A stretch of DNA of 64,000 nucleotides, taken from the NCBI RefSeq assembly GCF_000813745.1, contig NZ_JWLC01000025.1, forward strand, positions 313,610-377,609, read 5' to 3'. Below, one piece after another: positions 38,158 to 48,601 of the stretch. The DNA is from Leisingera sp. ANG-M1. Its GTDB lineage: Bacteria; Pseudomonadota; Alphaproteobacteria; Rhodobacterales; Rhodobacteraceae. Every line of letters begins with the position of its first letter. The stretch's first letter is position 1. Position numbers and translations under genes: made by a program. The notes under the pieces were generated by a model. That model did no database searches. It had not been told where the DNA came from and saw only the letters and a program-made list of their open reading frames with translations.

Positions 38158-38909
38158 AAGTCAAGAAGTACCTGAATTTCCTCTGCGGCGCCGAAAGCCT
38201 GGAGCAGCTGTGGCACGGCCATGTTCAGCAAATGGCCGAATTCGGGTTCGACCGGCTGATCTACGGCTATACCCGCTACAAGACGGAAACCTCGCTGGGC
38301 GATCCGGATGATTTCGTTATTCTTTCCAACCACGAGAGCGAGTATCTGAACGGTTTCTTGCACAAAGGGCTGTATTTCCACGCGCCGATGCTCCGCTGGG
38401 CACTGGACAACGAAGGCGCCGGCAGCTGGCGCATCGTCCAGGAAATGGCTGCGCGAGGCACGCTGACACCGCAGGCCAAGAAAGTGCATGAGTTCAATCA
38501 GAAGCTGGACATGAACGCCGGCTATACGGTCAGCTTTTATTCGGCTTCCAACCGCTATAAGGGAGCAATATCGCTGGCGGCCAAGCCCGGGGTGTCTCAG
38601 GATGAAGTTGACGCGCTTTGGGAGGAGAAAGGCAGCGATATTGTGCTGATGAACAATGTCGCCCATCTCAAGATCCTCACCCTGCCCTACACGGCACCGA
38701 ACCGCAGCCTGACCAAACGGCAGCGGGAAGTGCTGCAGTGGGTTGGTGACGGCAAGACGACCCAAGATATTGCGTTGCTGATGGGGCTTACTCCCGCAAC
38801 GATTGAAAAGCACTTGCGACTGGCCCGGGAATCTCTTTCGGTCGAGACAACCGCCCAAGCGGTTTTGAAGGCCGCGCTGCACAATCAGATGTACATCCTT
38901 GATGCCTGA
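38154..38909 (+). CDS. LuxR-family transcriptional regulator with atypical autoinducer-binding domain
   Basis: A 251-residue regulator. Residues ~15-165 form an autoinducer-binding-type sensor domain. Residues ~185-245 form a GerE/LuxR helix-turn-helix ([22 protein letters not shown], then TIEKHLRLA). In canonical acyl-homoserine-lactone receptors the pocket has an Asp-Pro pair that binds the ligand amide; the equivalent stretch here reads [10 protein letters not shown], so the aspartate appears to be missing. No luxI-type synthase is present in the window. It is coupled to aroQ by a four-base overlap. It is best described as a LuxR solo whose ligand, if any, is unknown. An 8-bp hairpin covers its stop codon (38906-38927). 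Confidence 0.88.
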   Translation: MKVKKYLNFLCGAESLEQLWHGHVQQMAEFGFDRLIYGYTRYKTETSLGDPDDFVILSNHESEYLNGFLHKGLYFHAPMLRWALDNEGAGSWRIVQEMAARGTLTPQAKKVHEFNQKLDMNAGYTVSFYSASNRYKGAISLAAKPGVSQDEVDALWEEKGSDIVLMNNVAHLKILTLPYTAPNRSLTKRQREVLQWVGDGKTTQDIALLMGLTPATIEKHLRLARESLSVETTAQAVLKAALHNQMYILDA

Positions 38910-38979
38910 CACTCGGCTAAGTGTCAGATTGTGCCTTCAAGAATTTAGTTAAACATCTGAAATAAATACTCTTTTTCAT

Positions 38980-39003
38980 AGTGCGCGAAATGCGCACTTT
39001 TTC
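38980..39003 (+). terminator. Intrinsic terminator after the aroQ-luxR pair
   Basis: The stem AGTGCGC / GCGCACT (7 bp, loop GAAAT) is followed by TTTTTC and further T-rich sequence. It lies 71 bases after the stop of the LuxR-type gene. Confidence 0.8.
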
Positions 39004-39381
39004 ATTTTAGCGGTTCGCAAAATCCCGGATGCACTAGACGTCAATTAGCGTCAAAAAGGTATGGTTTTCTATACTACCTTAAGGCAGTAATTCGCTGCAT
39101 CTTGCACATGTTCCGTGAGTGGTGGCTTAGCCAAGGAACTTTGGGTATCGATCCTTGCGATTTCAAGGCTCTCCTACCTGTTCAGGAATGGGCGCGTATT
39201 CTTCCGCGCCTGTTCCAGAAACAGAGGGGTCCCATCCATCCCCATCAGTGGGGCCCCTCACAAACCACCAGACCCCGACAACAAAACCAGGCGAAGTGGT
39301 TCCTCATCCGCCTTCGCTTCTGATCTTCACACCGTCAAGAAGATCTGAGCTTGGCTGACAAAACTGGGGGCAAGAGCGCAC

Positions 39382-39412
39382 AAAAAAACCGGCGGGGCAG
39401 GACCCGCCGGCT
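39382..39412 (-). terminator. Intrinsic terminator of tsf
   Basis: On the minus strand GCCGGCGGG-TCCTG-CCCCGCCGG runs into seven T residues. It lies 24 bases after the tsf stop codon and ends the rpsB-tsf unit. Confidence 0.88.
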
Positions 39413-39436
39413 TCTTGTCTAAAGGCGGATCGCCTA

Positions 39437-40312
39437 TCAGCCCTGAGCAGCCTTCGCCACTTCAGCAGCAAAGTCTTCTTTCTCGACTTCGATGCCTTCG
39501 CCGACTTCCACGCGGACAAAGCCGGTGATGGTGGCGCCGGCTTCTTTTGCTGCGGCTTCCACGGTGAGATCCGGGTTCACAACGAACTGCTGGTTCAGCA
39601 GGGTCGATTCCGCCACGAATTTTTTCATGCGGCCCACGATCATCTTCTCAATCACCTGCTCCGGCTTGCCGGATTCACGGGCGATGTCCATCTGGACCTG
39701 CTTTTCCTTCTCGACCACGGCTGCATCCAGGTCGGCCTCGGACAGAGCCGCCGGGTTCACAGCTGCGATGTGCATTGCCACCTGCTTGCCGAAAGCTTCA
39801 TCGCCACCGTTCATGGCAACCAGAACGCCGATTTTGCCCATGCCTTGGGTGGCCGCGTTGTGGACGTAGGACACAACCGCGTCGCCTTCCAGCTTCTCCA
39901 TGCGGCGCAGCGACATGTTCTCGCCGATGGTGGCGATCTTGTCGGTCAGGGTGTCGGCAACGGATTTGCCGCCCAGGTCCGCTGCGTTCAGCGCGTCGAT
40001 GTCTGCGGCGCCCAGAGCTGCTTTGGCGATGCCGCCAACCATTTCCTGGAATTCACCGTTCTTCGCAACGAAGTCGGTTTCGGAGTTCACTTCAACAGCA
40101 ACGCCGTTACCGCCGTCAACGACAACAGCAACCAGGCCTTCTGCGGCGGTGCGGCCGGATTTCTTGGCAGCCTTCGCCAGGCCTTTGGTGCGCAGCCAGT
40201 CAACAGCGGCTTCCATGTTGCCGTCGTTTTCGACCAGGGCTTTCTTCGCGTCCATCATGCCTGCGCCGGTGGATTCGCGCAGTTCTTTCACCATTGCTGC
40301 AGTGATTGCCAT
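39437..40312 (-). CDS. tsf: Translation elongation factor Ts
   Basis: EF-Ts is the nucleotide exchange factor that recycles EF-Tu-GDP. It has 291 residues. The N-terminal UBA-like segment is [21 protein letters not shown] (about 8-28), the EF-Tu contact motif is [10 protein letters not shown] (about 77-86), and two core subdomains follow. The gene lies 79 bases after rpsB on the same strand, the conserved rpsB-tsf order, and a strong terminator follows. Confidence 0.97.
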   Translation of the reverse strand: MAITAAMVKELRESTGAGMMDAKKALVENDGNMEAAVDWLRTKGLAKAAKKSGRTAAEGLVAVVVDGGNGVAVEVNSETDFVAKNGEFQEMVGGIAKAALGAADIDALNAADLGGKSVADTLTDKIATIGENMSLRRMEKLEGDAVVSYVHNAATQGMGKIGVLVAMNGGDEAFGKQVAMHIAAVNPAALSEADLDAAVVEKEKQVQMDIARESGKPEQVIEKMIVGRMKKFVAESTLLNQQFVVNPDLTVEAAAKEAGATITGFVRVEVGEGIEVEKEDFAAEVAKAAQG

Positions 40313-40391
40313 CTTAGGCTCTCCTCAATTCAAAAACAGATTTGGGGCAGGTGGTACCCTGCCCCGCATGTCAATTCCGTGACAGGACGGT

Positions 40392-41165
40392 TCAGGCGTC
40401 TGCGGCTGCTTCTTCAGCAACGGCTTCTTCTGCCGGTGCTTCTTCCAGCGCGCCCAGGTCAACGCCAGCGGCGCCCAGCTGAGCCGACATGCCGTCCAGA
40501 GCCGCACGGGCCACCAGGTCGCAGTACAGCGAGATGGCGCGCGATGCGTCGTCGTTGCCCGGGATGATGAAGTCAACGCCATCGGGGGAGCAGTTGGTGT
40601 CGACAACAGCCACAACCGGGATGCCCAGTTTCTTGGCTTCGGCGATCGCCAGCGCTTCTTTTTTCACGTCGATGACGAACAGCAGATCCGGCACGCCACC
40701 CATTTCGCGGATGCCGCCCAGGGAGGCCTGCAGCTTCTCCTGGTCGCGTTCCATGCCCAGACGCTCTTTCTTGGTCAGGCCTTCGGCGCCGCCGGACATC
40801 TTTTCGTCGATTTCCTTCAGGCGGTTGATCGACTGGGAAACGGTTTTCCAGTTGGTCAGGGTGCCGCCCAGCCAGCGGTGGTTCATGTAGTACTGAGCGG
40901 ACTTCTCAGCTGCTTCAGCAATCGGGCCGGCTGCCTGGCGCTTGGTGCCGACGAACAGAACGCGGCCGCCTTTGGCAACGGTGTCACGGACAACCTGCAG
41001 CGCCTGGTCCAGCATCGGAACAGTCTGGGTGAGGTCCATGATATGGATGCCGTTGCGCGAGCCGTAGATGAACGGCGACATGCGCGGGTTCCAGCGCTGA
41101 GTCTGGTGGCCGAAGTGTACGCCAGCTTCCAGCAGCTGACGCATGGTGAACTCGGGAAGAGCCAT
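40392..41165 (-). CDS. rpsB: 30S ribosomal protein S2
   Basis: A small-subunit ribosomal protein that bridges the head and body of the 30S particle and helps bind S1. It has 257 residues. The N-terminus [27 protein letters not shown] is the family signature. The last ~20 residues are an Ala/Glu-rich tail beyond the core fold, as often in alphaproteobacteria. A well-formed promoter (41288-41316) lies about 120 bases upstream, leaving a leader that could allow autogenous control. Confidence 0.97.
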   Translation of the reverse strand: MALPEFTMRQLLEAGVHFGHQTQRWNPRMSPFIYGSRNGIHIMDLTQTVPMLDQALQVVRDTVAKGGRVLFVGTKRQAAGPIAEAAEKSAQYYMNHRWLGGTLTNWKTVSQSINRLKEIDEKMSGGAEGLTKKERLGMERDQEKLQASLGGIREMGGVPDLLFVIDVKKEALAIAEAKKLGIPVVAVVDTNCSPDGVDFIIPGNDDASRAISLYCDLVARAALDGMSAQLGAAGVDLGALEEAPAEEAVAEEAAADA

Positions 41166-41287
41166 GCTATTCTTTCCTTTCCGGTTTCTATCCTCGGCGG
41201 GGGTTCAGAGCAGATGCTCCAACCGGGGGTCCGTCAGGGATGTCTCCCCTGATCAGGCCAAACCCCGCCTGCGGGTTCGTAGGCGCG

Positions 41288-41316
41288 CCTATAAATCACT
41301 TCCCTAAGGCTGGCAA
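41288..41316 (-). promoter_or_regulatory. rpsB promoter
   Basis: On the minus strand TTGCCA (41316-41311), a 17-base spacer and TATAGG (41293-41288). The start of transcription would be near 41280, giving a leader of about 115 bases rich in GC hairpins. Confidence 0.6.
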
Positions 41317-41353
41317 GAGCGGATTGGCGGAAATTGCTGCCCTGCCCTGGTTT

Positions 41354-42184
41354 TCAACCCTCCAGTGCGTTTTGGTGGCCCGCACGCACGATCTCTTCGG
41401 CCCGGGCCGCCAGTCTCTTGCGGTCCGGAAACCCGGACACTTTCAGCGGCGGATGATAGATCAGTTCAACAGAGCCCTGCCGGCGGGCTGCCAGAACGCT
41501 GAGCAGATGCGGGCCAAAGTCCATATCGCCCCACCAGCCGTAAAACCGAACCGGCGCCCCCTTTGGCGCGTGATAAGCAACCGAGACCGGCTGAACATGC
41601 AGGCCGTCCCGCAGGTGATCATTAAATAACGCCGCGAAAAGTGTTGTTTTAAAACGCAAAACCCGGCGTCCGTCAGTCGAGGTTCCCTCCGGGAAGAAAA
41701 GCAGCTTGTGGCCTGCCTTCAAGCGCTGCTCAAACAGCTCCGCCTGCTCCTTTGCCTTCTTGGGGTTGCGCTCGATGAACACTGTGCCAGTCGCCCGCGC
41801 GAGCCAGCCGATACCAGGCCATTTGGCAACTTCGGCCTTGGAAACGAAATAGATCCGCTTGCGCGCATTCAGTGCAAAAATGTCCAGCCAGGAGCAGTGA
41901 TTGGCCACCACCGGCCCCGGCTGCTGCATCAGTGCTCCGCGGGTCCGGTATTTGATGCCAAGTATCCGGAATGCAATACGGCAGACAAACTGGGTGATGA
42001 ATGGCGTGACCGGCCGCTGAACACCAAAAAGCGGCCGCTCGATCAGCCGGATGGCCAGCAGAACCAGCAGCCCGCCAAAAACCAGCAGTGCCAGCGGCAG
42101 CCCGCGCAGCAGCACCAGCCCCCAGCCCACAGCGGTGATCCGGATCGGGTCCGGCGCCTCTTCGCTATGCCAGCTGACACTCAT
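41354..42184 (-). CDS. olsA: Lyso-ornithine lipid O-acyltransferase (1-acylglycerol-3-phosphate acyltransferase family)
   Basis: A 276-residue membrane acyltransferase. An N-terminal helix lies at about 20-47. Motif I is NHCSWLDIFAL (His96, Asp101) and motif III is FFPEGTSTDGRR. On its own it could be a PlsC that makes phosphatidic acid. The four-base overlap with the OlsB-like gene upstream points to OlsA, which adds the second acyl chain to lyso-ornithine lipid. Ornithine lipids are phosphorus-free and are used by marine alphaproteobacteria under phosphate limitation (established for the family). OlsA function here is inferred from the pairing. Confidence 0.85.
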   Translation of the reverse strand: MSVSWHSEEAPDPIRITAVGWGLVLLRGLPLALLVFGGLLVLLAIRLIERPLFGVQRPVTPFITQFVCRIAFRILGIKYRTRGALMQQPGPVVANHCSWLDIFALNARKRIYFVSKAEVAKWPGIGWLARATGTVFIERNPKKAKEQAELFEQRLKAGHKLLFFPEGTSTDGRRVLRFKTTLFAALFNDHLRDGLHVQPVSVAYHAPKGAPVRFYGWWGDMDFGPHLLSVLAARRQGSVELIYHPPLKVSGFPDRKRLAARAEEIVRAGHQNALEG

Positions 42185-42942
42185 GCGCGGCCGCGGCTTC
42201 CGGTGTAAATCCTGCGCTGGCGCTCGTTCATCCGCGCCGTGTCCAGGATCAGGCAGACATCCGTGGTGTTGAAACCATGGTCGATATAAGCGCCTTCACC
42301 GACAAAACCGCCAAGCCGCAGATAGGCCTTGATCAAGGCCGGGGTATCGACCATGGCACGTTTTCGATCCAAATCATCTTTGCGGATCAAGTCCATATTT
42401 TCAAAGGACTTTGACATCACACGGAGTTCGGGTGGGGCCAAATGGCTGTGATGCAACATCGACAGCGGATTGGCCAGCGCCTGCAGGTTGGTGCCGTGAA
42501 AGCTAGCGACCCCGAATAGTACTTCGATGCCATGTGTCTCGACATATTCTGCTAGACCGGACCAAAGGTGGAACATCGCGATGCCGCCGCGATAGTCCGC
42601 ATGCAGGCAGGACCGCCCCAGTTCCAGCAGCTTCCGTCCCGAGGCCTTCAGCACGCTCAGGTCGTACTCATCCTCGGAATAGAACTGCCCGGCTCTTGCA
42701 GCCTGGTCATCCCGCAGCAACCGGTAGACGCCGGCAACCTGCCCCGCAGTTTCGTCCGTCACCAGCATATGGTCGAAGAATGGATCAAACCGGTCGCATT
42801 CCAAACCCGCCTCGTGATCCACCATCTCGCCGCCGCCGCCCAACTCGCGCACAAACACTTCATAGCGCAGCGCCTGTGCCGCGCGCAGCTCTGCCTCTGT
42901 TTCTGCTATTTTCACGGAAAATTCCGGGGCGCGGTCTTGCAT
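42181..42942 (-). CDS. olsB: L-ornithine N-alpha-acyltransferase (OlsB family, GNAT fold)
   Basis: OlsB transfers a 3-hydroxyacyl chain from acyl carrier protein to ornithine, giving lyso-ornithine lipid. The protein has 253 residues. The N-terminal part shows ALRYEVFVRELGG, typical of the acyl-homoserine-lactone-synthase-like GNAT fold of OlsB, and LELGRSCLHADYRGG and LFGVASFHGTN follow. ATG 42942 has AGGG seven bases upstream; an in-frame ATG at 42957 would add five residues and is not excluded. The gene is coupled to olsA by ATGA. A near-consensus CtrA motif (TTAA-N7-TAAA, 43031-43045) lies about 90 bases upstream. Confidence 0.87.
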   Translation of the reverse strand: MQDRAPEFSVKIAETEAELRAAQALRYEVFVRELGGGGEMVDHEAGLECDRFDPFFDHMLVTDETAGQVAGVYRLLRDDQAARAGQFYSEDEYDLSVLKASGRKLLELGRSCLHADYRGGIAMFHLWSGLAEYVETHGIEVLFGVASFHGTNLQALANPLSMLHHSHLAPPELRVMSKSFENMDLIRKDDLDRKRAMVDTPALIKAYLRLGGFVGEGAYIDHGFNTTDVCLILDTARMNERQRRIYTGSRGRA

Positions 42943-43048
42943 TCGGCTACCCTGCATGGTTCAGGCTTGCGCGCAACTAGCCCAAAAGGCAAAGAAAGCG
43001 CAAGATTTCAGACAAGTTTGAGAGAGTTCGTTAACCCTTCATAAACCG

Positions 43049-43231
43049 TTATGGCTCAAAGACGGGGATAAGGGAGACGCGCGCTCCATCGATCACAAGC
43101 TTTCCCTGGTCTGGGAAATTCACGGTGATCTTGCCGCCCGCGTTCGACTGCACCTGGCCGACGCCCCACTCGGGGTGATCCGGGTGCCGGACGAACATGC
43201 CGGGGGTGAAAATAGCATTGAGGTCATTCAT
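43049..43231 (-). CDS. DUF3553 domain protein
   Basis: A 60-residue soluble protein made of one small beta-rich domain. It has FVRHPDHPEWGVGQVQSNAGG and the C-terminal VSLIPVFEP, which resemble the CarD/UvrD-tail-like DUF3553 domain; such domains bind protein partners such as RNA polymerase. The start at 43231 gives the compact domain; a longer in-frame extension would overlap the chpT start. Its start codon is only 34 bases from that of chpT on the other strand, so the two share their control region. Its function is unknown. Confidence 0.75.
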   Translation of the reverse strand: MNDLNAIFTPGMFVRHPDHPEWGVGQVQSNAGGKITVNFPDQGKLVIDGARVSLIPVFEP

Positions 43232-43265
43232 TGGCGGGTGGCCCAGTTCGGAGGACGTAGAAGTT

Positions 43266-43862
43266 ATGGGTGTAGATAACGCCAATCTGGCCGCATTGGT
43301 AGGGTCGCGGATCTGTCACGATCTGATCAGCCCTGTCGGCGCCATTAACAATGGGCTGGAACTGCTGGGCATGGCCGGAAGCATGTCCGGGCCCGAGCTG
43401 GAACTGATCTCCGACAGTGTCGCCAATGCCAATGCCCGCATCCGCTTCTTCCGCATCGCCTTTGGCGCTGCCGGCGACCAGCAGATGGGCCGTGCCGAGG
43501 TGGTCTCGGTGCTGGAAGACATTTCCAAGTCCGGCCGGATCAAGTACCAATGGTCGCCGCTGGAAGGCTGCACCCGAAGCGAAGCCCGTCTGGCGCTGCT
43601 GTCGGCGCTCTGCCTGGAGTCGGCCCTGCCCTATGGCGGCACGGTCAAGATCTTCTGTGCTGATGGCAAATGGACTGTCATGGGTGAAGGCAGCAAGCTG
43701 AACGTCGATGATGAGCTGTGGGCCCGGGTCAGCGGCGGCAACTCAAACGCTGAAATAACCCCGGCCCTTGTCCAGTTCGCTCTGCTGCCTGAGGCGGCCA
43801 AAGAAGCCAACCGCACGGTGTGGTTGGAGCAAAACCTGGAAAAGATCACACTGCAGTTCTGA
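43266..43862 (+). CDS. chpT: Histidine phosphotransferase ChpT
   Basis: ChpT is the phosphorelay protein that passes phosphate from the hybrid kinase CckA to CtrA and CpdR. It has 198 residues. The phospho-accepting His18 is in RICHDLISPVGAINNGLELL, in a helical hairpin dimerisation domain. The C-terminal part is a degenerate ATPase-like fold without ATP-binding motifs. ATG 43266 has GGAGG upstream at about 43250-43254. In Rhodobacterales this relay controls gene transfer agents, motility and quorum sensing. A bidirectional terminator follows, shared with proA. Confidence 0.9.
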   Translation: MGVDNANLAALVGSRICHDLISPVGAINNGLELLGMAGSMSGPELELISDSVANANARIRFFRIAFGAAGDQQMGRAEVVSVLEDISKSGRIKYQWSPLEGCTRSEARLALLSALCLESALPYGGTVKIFCADGKWTVMGEGSKLNVDDELWARVSGGNSNAEITPALVQFALLPEAAKEANRTVWLEQNLEKITLQF

Positions 43863-43883
43863 TCTTCTGCAACTGCGCAAAGA

Positions 43884-43913
43884 AACGCCGGGCGTCTTGC
43901 CCGGCGTTTTGCG
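43884..43913. terminator. Bidirectional terminator between chpT and proA
   Basis: The 10-bp stem AACGCCGGGC / GCCCGGCGTT with loop GTCTT is followed by TTTTGCGTT on the plus strand and by TTTCTTTG on the minus strand. It lies between the converging ends of chpT and proA. Confidence 0.85.
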
Positions 43914-43923
43914 TTCCAAGGGC

Positions 43924-45189
43924 TCAGGCGCGGGTGGTTCCGTCGCCGCGCACCAGGTATTTGAAACTGGTGAGCTGGGTTGCGCCAACCGGCCCGCGCG
44001 CATGCATCTTGCCGGTGGCAATCCCGATTTCCGCACCCATGCCGAACTCGCCGCCATCGGCAAACTGGGTGGAGGCATTGTGCATCAGGATTGCACTATC
44101 CAGTTCAGCAAAGAATTTCTGAACTGCTGCTTCATCCTCGGTGATGATGCAATCGGTATGCTGCGAGTGATGGGTGCGGATATGCTGGATCGCCTCATCA
44201 ATGCTTGCCACCTTCTTGGCGGCAATAATCGAGTCCAGGTATTCCTTGCCCCAGTCCTCTTCGCTGGCGGCTGCCATGCCGTCCGGGCCGGGCAAACCCG
44301 CCTCCGCGCGGATCTCCACTCCTGCGCCTGACAGGGCCTGCAGAACCGCTTTGCCCAGTGTGTCCGCAATATCGCTATGGATCAGCAGGCATTCTGCGGC
44401 GCCGCAGATGCCAGTGCGGCGGGTTTTCGCGTTCAGCACCACGTCGAGCGCCTTTAGCGGGTCGGCGGATTTGTCGAGGTAGATGTGCACGATGCCCTCG
44501 AGATGGGCAAAGACCGGCACCCGCGCCTCACGCTGCACCAGGCCGACCAGGCCCTTGCCGCCGCGGGGCACAATGACGTCGACATAATCGGTCATGGTCA
44601 GCAGTTCCTGCACTGCCGCCCGGTCACGGGTCGGCACCAGTTGCACGGCGTCTTCCGGCAGGCCTGCGGATCTCAGGCCCTCTGCGAGGCAAGCGTGGAT
44701 CGCTTGCGAAGAGTGAAAGCTTTCGGAGCCGCCGCGCAGGATCACCGCGTTGCCCGATTTCAGGCAGAGTGCACCGGCATCCGCGGTGACATTCGGCCTG
44801 CTTTCATAGATCACGCCGATCACACCCAGCGGGGTGCGGACGCGCTGGATCTTGAGGCCGGTGGGCTGTTCCCACTCTTCCATCACTTCGCCAACCGGGT
44901 CGCGCTGCTCAGCCACCGCCCGCAGGCCGTCGACGATGCCCTGGATACGGGTCTCATCCAGCATCAGCCGGTCCATCATTGCATCCGACAGGCCCTTGCC
45001 CCGGCCGAACTCCAGGTCCTTGGCGTTCTCTGCAATGATCTGTGCCCGGCGGTTCCAGACCGCTTCGGCCGCGCCGATCAGCGCAGCGTGTTTGCGTTCT
45101 GCACTGGCTGTGGCCAGAATCTGCGCAGCTTGCTTTGCACGCTTGCCAAGCTCCGCCATCACGGCGGGAATATTCTCAGTATTGCTCAT
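43924..45189 (-). CDS. proA: Gamma-glutamyl phosphate reductase
   Basis: ProA reduces gamma-glutamyl phosphate to glutamate semialdehyde, the second step of proline synthesis. It has 421 residues with an aldehyde dehydrogenase fold. The catalytic cysteine is in [13 protein letters not shown], and [17 protein letters not shown] and the C-terminal [21 protein letters not shown] segment are conserved. It follows proB with a 63-base gap on the same strand. proB and obgE overlap, so obgE-proB-proA is probably one operon. Confidence 0.96.
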   Translation of the reverse strand: MSNTENIPAVMAELGKRAKQAAQILATASAERKHAALIGAAEAVWNRRAQIIAENAKDLEFGRGKGLSDAMMDRLMLDETRIQGIVDGLRAVAEQRDPVGEVMEEWEQPTGLKIQRVRTPLGVIGVIYESRPNVTADAGALCLKSGNAVILRGGSESFHSSQAIHACLAEGLRSAGLPEDAVQLVPTRDRAAVQELLTMTDYVDVIVPRGGKGLVGLVQREARVPVFAHLEGIVHIYLDKSADPLKALDVVLNAKTRRTGICGAAECLLIHSDIADTLGKAVLQALSGAGVEIRAEAGLPGPDGMAAASEEDWGKEYLDSIIAAKKVASIDEAIQHIRTHHSQHTDCIITEDEAAVQKFFAELDSAILMHNASTQFADGGEFGMGAEIGIATGKMHARGPVGATQLTSFKYLVRGDGTTRA

Positions 45190-45252
45190 ATGTCTCGCAC
45201 CCTCGCCGGTTCCTGATAATGCCCGGCTGGAATAATCTATCTTCTAATTCGC

Positions 45253-47390
<2,138 letters not shown>

Positions 47391-47426
47391 TTAATGCGGC
47401 AGGCACCCTGCCCTGTCCGCGCAGTA

Positions 47427-47460
47427 CAAGTGTCCCGCAAGCGCTTGGGACACTTGCGGG
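47427..47460 (-). promoter_or_regulatory. Mutually exclusive hairpins in the obgE leader
   Basis: One perfect 10-bp stem pairs CAAGTGTCCC (47427-47436) with GGGACACTTG (47447-47456). An alternative 8-bp stem pairs CCCGCAAG (47434-47441) with CTTGCGGG (47453-47460). The two share bases and cannot form together. The element lies between the GNAT stop and the obgE start. Attenuator-like function is inference only. Confidence 0.4.
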
Positions 47461-47500
47461 ATGTTTCGTTTGCCTTACCGTAAAGCGCGCGCCGCGCCAA

Positions 47501-48037
47501 TCACAGTTTTCGGCTGTAGGTCCAGGTTGGGACGGTTGTGTCGCGGGCCACAGAGTAGCTTTCAGCGTCGCCCAGGTAATCAAAGCCGCAATGGATCAGC
47601 ACCCGGGCCGAGGCCGGGTTGTCCTGGAACACGACGGCAAACATCGCATCATTGTTTTGCGGATTTGCATCCACCAGCGCCTTCAAAGCGGCAGAGGCAA
47701 GCCCAGTATTCCAAAACGGCGGCGCTGTCCAATAGGAGACTTCCGATTGGTTGCGGTCCATCCGCTTGAGGCCAATAACGCCCTTCAGCTCGGCATCGCC
47801 ATCCACGGTTCCGTCGATCACCCAGACATCCTCGTCGCGGTCTTCCGACATTGCGCGCGCAACATAAGCCTCAACCGCGCCGGGCGGCAGCGGGTGCGGC
47901 ACTGAACGGGTCATGCGGGCCACACGTTCCTCACCGGCATAGTGGGAGATCAGCCCCGCATCGGATTTTCGCAGCGGGCGCAGAATGAAGCGCTCGGTTT
48001 CGATGACCTGCTGATTCACGATCTGTTCCAGATTCAT
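47501..48037 (-). CDS. GNAT family N-acetyltransferase (RimJ/RimL-like)
   Basis: A 178-residue acetyltransferase of the GCN5 superfamily. The N-terminal ETERFILRPLRKSDAGLISHYAG is typical of the RimJ/RimL/SpeG branch. The acetyl-CoA-binding region lies around SYWTAPPFWNTGLASAAL (about 118-135), with NPASARVLIHCGFDYLG near the C-terminus. ATG 48037 follows GGAG; upstream in-frame codons are not conserved. Its position between rpmA and obgE suggests a ribosome-linked substrate such as a ribosomal protein N-terminus, which is inference. Confidence 0.85.
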   Translation of the reverse strand: MNLEQIVNQQVIETERFILRPLRKSDAGLISHYAGEERVARMTRSVPHPLPPGAVEAYVARAMSEDRDEDVWVIDGTVDGDAELKGVIGLKRMDRNQSEVSYWTAPPFWNTGLASAALKALVDANPQNNDAMFAVVFQDNPASARVLIHCGFDYLGDAESYSVARDTTVPTWTYSRKL

Positions 48038-48261
48038 GGGTGTGCTCCTCCTCTGCCAATAGTCTTCCGGTGGCATTTGCCCTTGTTGTTGCGGCGGTTC
48101 CGTTCAGATGTGTACGCTTCGCCACAAGGGCAAGGCATACCGCCTTCAAATTTCACAAAACTTCCCGTTCGTGCAGCGTGAGCACCATGCCGGTGCAAAG
48201 CAGCAGACGGGGCCTTTGTCGTTGCTGGGGAAATCATCACAAACTCGCATGCGGAAAACAG

Positions 48262-48293
48262 AAAAGGGGACCGGCTGTATAGCCGATCCCCCT
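48262..48293 (-). terminator. Intrinsic terminator after rpmA
   Basis: On the minus strand GGGGATCGGCT-ATAC-AGCCGGTCCCC is an 11-bp stem with one mismatch, followed by TTTTC. It lies shortly after the rpmA stop codon and separates the ribosomal pair from the GNAT gene. Confidence 0.7.
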
Positions 48294-48320
48294 AAAGATT
48301 TCTTTACCGTTCGGGTCGGC

Positions 48321-48590
48321 TTACTCAGCGGCCTCCGCCACTGGGAGAACCGATACAAAGGTGCGGCCTTTCAGGCCTTTGCGGAAGCTTACAGCACCGT
48401 CAGCAGTGGCAAACAGAGTGTGGTCTTTGCCCATGCCAACGCCTTCGCCGGCCCAGAACTTGGTGCCGCGCTGACGCACGATGATGTTGCCTGCGATGGC
48501 AGCCTGGCCACCATAGAGTTTCACGCCAAGGCGGCGGCCCGCGGAGTCGCGGCCGTTACGTGAGGAACCGCCAGCTTTCTTATGTGCCAT
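48321..48590 (-). CDS. rpmA: 50S ribosomal protein L27
   Basis: A large-subunit ribosomal protein whose N-terminus reaches the peptidyl-transferase centre. It has 89 residues. It begins [16 protein letters not shown] without the cleavable N-terminal extension seen in Firmicutes, followed by LGVKLYGGQ and [26 protein letters not shown]. It is cotranscribed with rplU, 11 bases upstream, and is followed by a terminator. Confidence 0.97.
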   Translation of the reverse strand: MAHKKAGGSSRNGRDSAGRRLGVKLYGGQAAIAGNIIVRQRGTKFWAGEGVGMGKDHTLFATADGAVSFRKGLKGRTFVSVLPVAEAAE

Positions 48591-48601
48591 TCTCTCTCTC
48601 C

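Larger units (their letters stand above)
38910..39436. other. 527-base non-coding, structure-rich region between luxR-type gene and tsf
   Basis: It holds the luxR terminator (38980-39003), a -10-like TATACT at 39070-39075 on the plus strand, and then a run of hairpins. These are GGCGCG/CGCGCC (39191-39210), AGGGGTCCCA/TGGGGCCCCT (39225-39258), and GCGAAG/CTTCGC (about 39290-39318). The tsf terminator is at 39382-39412. No protein-coding gene is convincing. A small RNA starting near 39082 is possible. Confidence 0.45.
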
